From the NCBI GenBank assembly GCA_050873965.1, contig JBNMJS010000094.1, positions 1-5,861 of the forward strand: 5,861 nt of DNA, in the 5' to 3' direction. This document shows positions 4,601 through 5,861 of the stretch, one piece after another. The position numbers and the translations under genes were made by a program. Under the pieces are notes generated by a model. That model searched no databases. It was not told the origin of the DNA and saw only the letters and a program-made list of their open reading frames with translations. The first letter of the stretch is position 1, and each line of letters opens with the position of its first letter. This stretch comes from UBA2883 sp050873965. GTDB taxonomy: Bacteria > Cyanobacteriota > Vampirovibrionia > Gastranaerophilales > Gastranaerophilaceae.

Positions 4601-5446
4601 ATGTTCAAAAAAATTAGCAAAAAGTTTTCTATACATTTTATATTGATTTTAGTATCTTTATTATCAATTTTTCCTTTTATATGGTTATTATCAACATCTT
4701 TAAAAGGAGTCAATGAAAACATTTTCGCATATCCCCCAACGATTATTCCACAAGACTTCACTTGGGAAAACTATATTGGAGTATGGCATCAAGTAAACTT
4801 TATTGGTTATTTTATAAACAGTATGGTTGTTGCAGGATTTACGGTATTGCTAAATTTAATCTTGTCAGCACTTGCAGCATATCCATTAGCAAGAATGGAA
4901 TTTAAAGGTAAAAAAATTGTATTTTTTTCAATACTAGCAACAATCATGATACCGTTCCAATCAATCATGTTACCTGTATATTTGATTACAATCAAACTTA
5001 ATTTGATAGATAGTGTTAATAATTTTATGGGTTATCTAGGTTTAATTCTACCATTTGCAGTAAACGCATTTGGTATATTTTTAATGCGTCAAGCATTTCT
5101 AAAAATTCCTAGAGAATTAGAAGAAGCAGCAATTATTGATGGTTGCAATGTATTCCAAATGTTTATGAAAGTATGTGTTCCAATGATTAAACCGTCATTG
5201 GCAGTACTTGCTATTTTTACATTTATTGGTTCTTGGGGTGAATTTTTATGGCCAAGTATTGTACTTACAAAAGATAGTATGTACACATTACCCGTTGGTA
5301 TAAATAACTTGCAAGGAATGTTTTCTTCTAATTGGAGATTCATCGCTGCAGGTTCAATCTTAGCAACAATTCCAATTGTAATATTCTTTTTAGCAATGCA
5401 AAAATATTTCATTTCAGGTGAAAATGAAGGTGCAGTAAAAGGATAA
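4601..5446 (+). CDS. Carbohydrate ABC transporter permease, MalG/UgpE type
   Basis: This is one of the two inner-membrane subunits of a CUT1-family sugar importer, which passes sugar from an external binding protein into the cell using a cytosolic ATPase. From ATG 4601 it has 281 residues, the usual length for MalG-type subunits. Six membrane segments lie at about 12-33, 70-93, 106-130, 142-163, 199-218 and 246-267. The EAA loop that contacts the ATPase is at 174-198 (EEAAIIDGCN, conserved Gly181, then PMIKP). The tail YFISGENEGAVKG matches the MalG-type ending (compare YFVAGLTAGAVKG). The start at 4601 rather than 4583 is chosen because a promoter covers 4583. It is a single-gene unit closed by a terminator; the partner permease, binding protein and ATPase are not next to it, so the substrate cannot be deduced. 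Confidence 0.93.
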   Translation: MFKKISKKFSIHFILILVSLLSIFPFIWLLSTSLKGVNENIFAYPPTIIPQDFTWENYIGVWHQVNFIGYFINSMVVAGFTVLLNLILSALAAYPLARMEFKGKKIVFFSILATIMIPFQSIMLPVYLITIKLNLIDSVNNFMGYLGLILPFAVNAFGIFLMRQAFLKIPRELEEAAIIDGCNVFQMFMKVCVPMIKPSLAVLAIFTFIGSWGEFLWPSIVLTKDSMYTLPVGINNLQGMFSSNWRFIAAGSILATIPIVIFFLAMQKYFISGENEGAVKG

Positions 5447-5459
5447 AAAATAACATAGA

Positions 5460-5486
5460 AAAAGGGGCTTGTCGCCCCTTTTCGTT
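5460..5486 (+). terminator. Intrinsic terminator after the permease gene
   Basis: AAAAGGGGC (5460-5468) pairs with GCCCCTTTT (5474-5482) around TTGTC, a 9-bp stem with five G-C pairs at its tip; the downstream arm provides TTTTCGTT. It ends 14-40 nt after the stop codon and shows the permease is the last gene of its transcript. Confidence 0.88.
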
Positions 5487-5660
5487 CATTTGTCGAAACA
5501 TTTCATCGGCATTTTTAACCGGTATATATATAAACATTTTTTTAATAATAGAATTGCAAAAAGCAAAAAATTTGTTACATAAATTCATGAAGTTTTATGA
5601 ATAAATCGGAGATTTTACACTTTAAAAATTATTATCAAATTTATTTAAATTTTTAATTTG

Positions 5661-5684
5661 TTTAATTATTTCACAACATTTTTT
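5661..5684 (+). repeat. Dispersed 24-nt repeat, copy C
   Basis: Contains ATTATTTCACAACATTT. It differs from copy A at 3 of 24 positions and from copy B at 4 of 24. It starts 66 bp before copy B in the same orientation, with only loosely similar AT-rich flanks. Confidence 0.5.
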
Positions 5685-5726
5685 GATTACAAAGCAAATT
5701 TTTAACTCTTCCAAATTTTCAAACTA

Positions 5727-5750
5727 TTAAATCATTTCGCAACATTTCTT
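5727..5750 (+). repeat. Dispersed 24-nt repeat, copy B
   Basis: Contains ATCATTTCGCAACATTTCTT and matches inverted copy A (194-217) at 23 of 24 positions. A partial restart, TTAAATTATTT, follows at 5752-5762, leading directly into the stem-loop element at 5763. Confidence 0.65.
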
Positions 5751-5762
5751 CTTAAATTATTT

Positions 5763-5823
5763 GGCTAGCCGCAAATATACTTCGGCTAAAGCCTCAGTAT
5801 GACGTTGCTTTCGTCATCTTGAG
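5763..5823. repeat. Double stem-loop, REP-like interspersed element
   Basis: Stem 1 pairs GGCTAGCCG (5763-5771) with CGGCT-AA-AGCC (5783-5793), a 9-bp stem with a 2-nt bulge. Stem 2 pairs TCAGTATGACG (5794-5804) with CGTCATCTTGA (5812-5822), with two mismatched positions. The minus-strand core GTCATACTGAGGCTTTAGCC resembles a GTCATnCTGAG-type short intergenic repeat I associate with many gut bacterial genomes; this is recollection, not a search result. Confidence 0.5.
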
Positions 5824-5861
5824 CAATATATTTTACAAATTTTACGTAACCGTATAAATAC

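Larger units (their letters stand above)
5487..5760. other. AT-rich non-coding stretch
   Basis: No reading frame of useful length, RNA gene or clear promoter is visible. It holds TATATATATA near 5523, a short inverted repeat ATTCAT/ATGAAT (5583-5588 and 5597-5602), and two copies of the 24-nt repeat in its right half. Confidence 0.6.

Noticed and set aside
4807..5412. Minus-strand open frames opposite the permease
   Set aside because: They are antisense shadows of a well-recognised gene, without initiation signals of their own.
5661..5762. CRISPR array
   Set aside because: Only two diverged copies and a partial one, with no regular spacer length and no cas genes.

Overview
The window is AT-rich (roughly 30% GC) and carries five confident protein genes, most behind their own promoter and several closed by an intrinsic terminator. 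An [FeFe]-hydrogenase maturase points to an anaerobic fermenter. A small Gly-rich membrane protein with a DPKDKEPDRKL motif resembles proteins I associate with gut Melainabacteria (Candidatus Gastranaerophilales, Vampirovibrionia). That assignment is an inference from composition and recognition, not a search.

Layout. 1-345: no convincing gene, but a 52% GC island (61-180) with nested inverted repeats, followed by two strong hairpins. 346-1764 (+): hydG, the radical SAM enzyme that makes the CO/CN ligands of the [FeFe] hydrogenase H-cluster. 1925-2113 (+): a ribbon-helix-helix (CopG-type) regulator without a toxin partner, ending in a clear terminator. 2268-2888 (+): an SGNH/GDSL-fold protein whose catalytic serine is replaced by glutamate. 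3075-3719 (-): an exported protein of unknown function, convergent with the previous gene across a terminator. 3855-4553 (+): the Gly-rich, multi-segment membrane protein. 4601-5446 (+): a MalG-type sugar ABC transporter permease standing alone with its own promoter and terminator. 5487-5861: AT-rich non-coding DNA with dispersed repeats and a stem-loop element cut near the window end.

The genes do not form one pathway. HydG serves hydrogen metabolism and the permease serves sugar import, but their partners (HydE/HydF/hydrogenase; second permease, binding protein, ATPase) are outside the window. I see no CRISPR array, rRNA, tRNA, intact insertion sequence or obvious defence system.

The most unusual points are the serine-less SGNH protein, three genes whose -10 boxes sit only 6-8 nt before the start codon without a Shine-Dalgarno (probable leaderless mRNAs), a 24-nt repeat found three times at the two window ends, and the structured GC island before hydG. 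No clearly new multi-gene system is evident.
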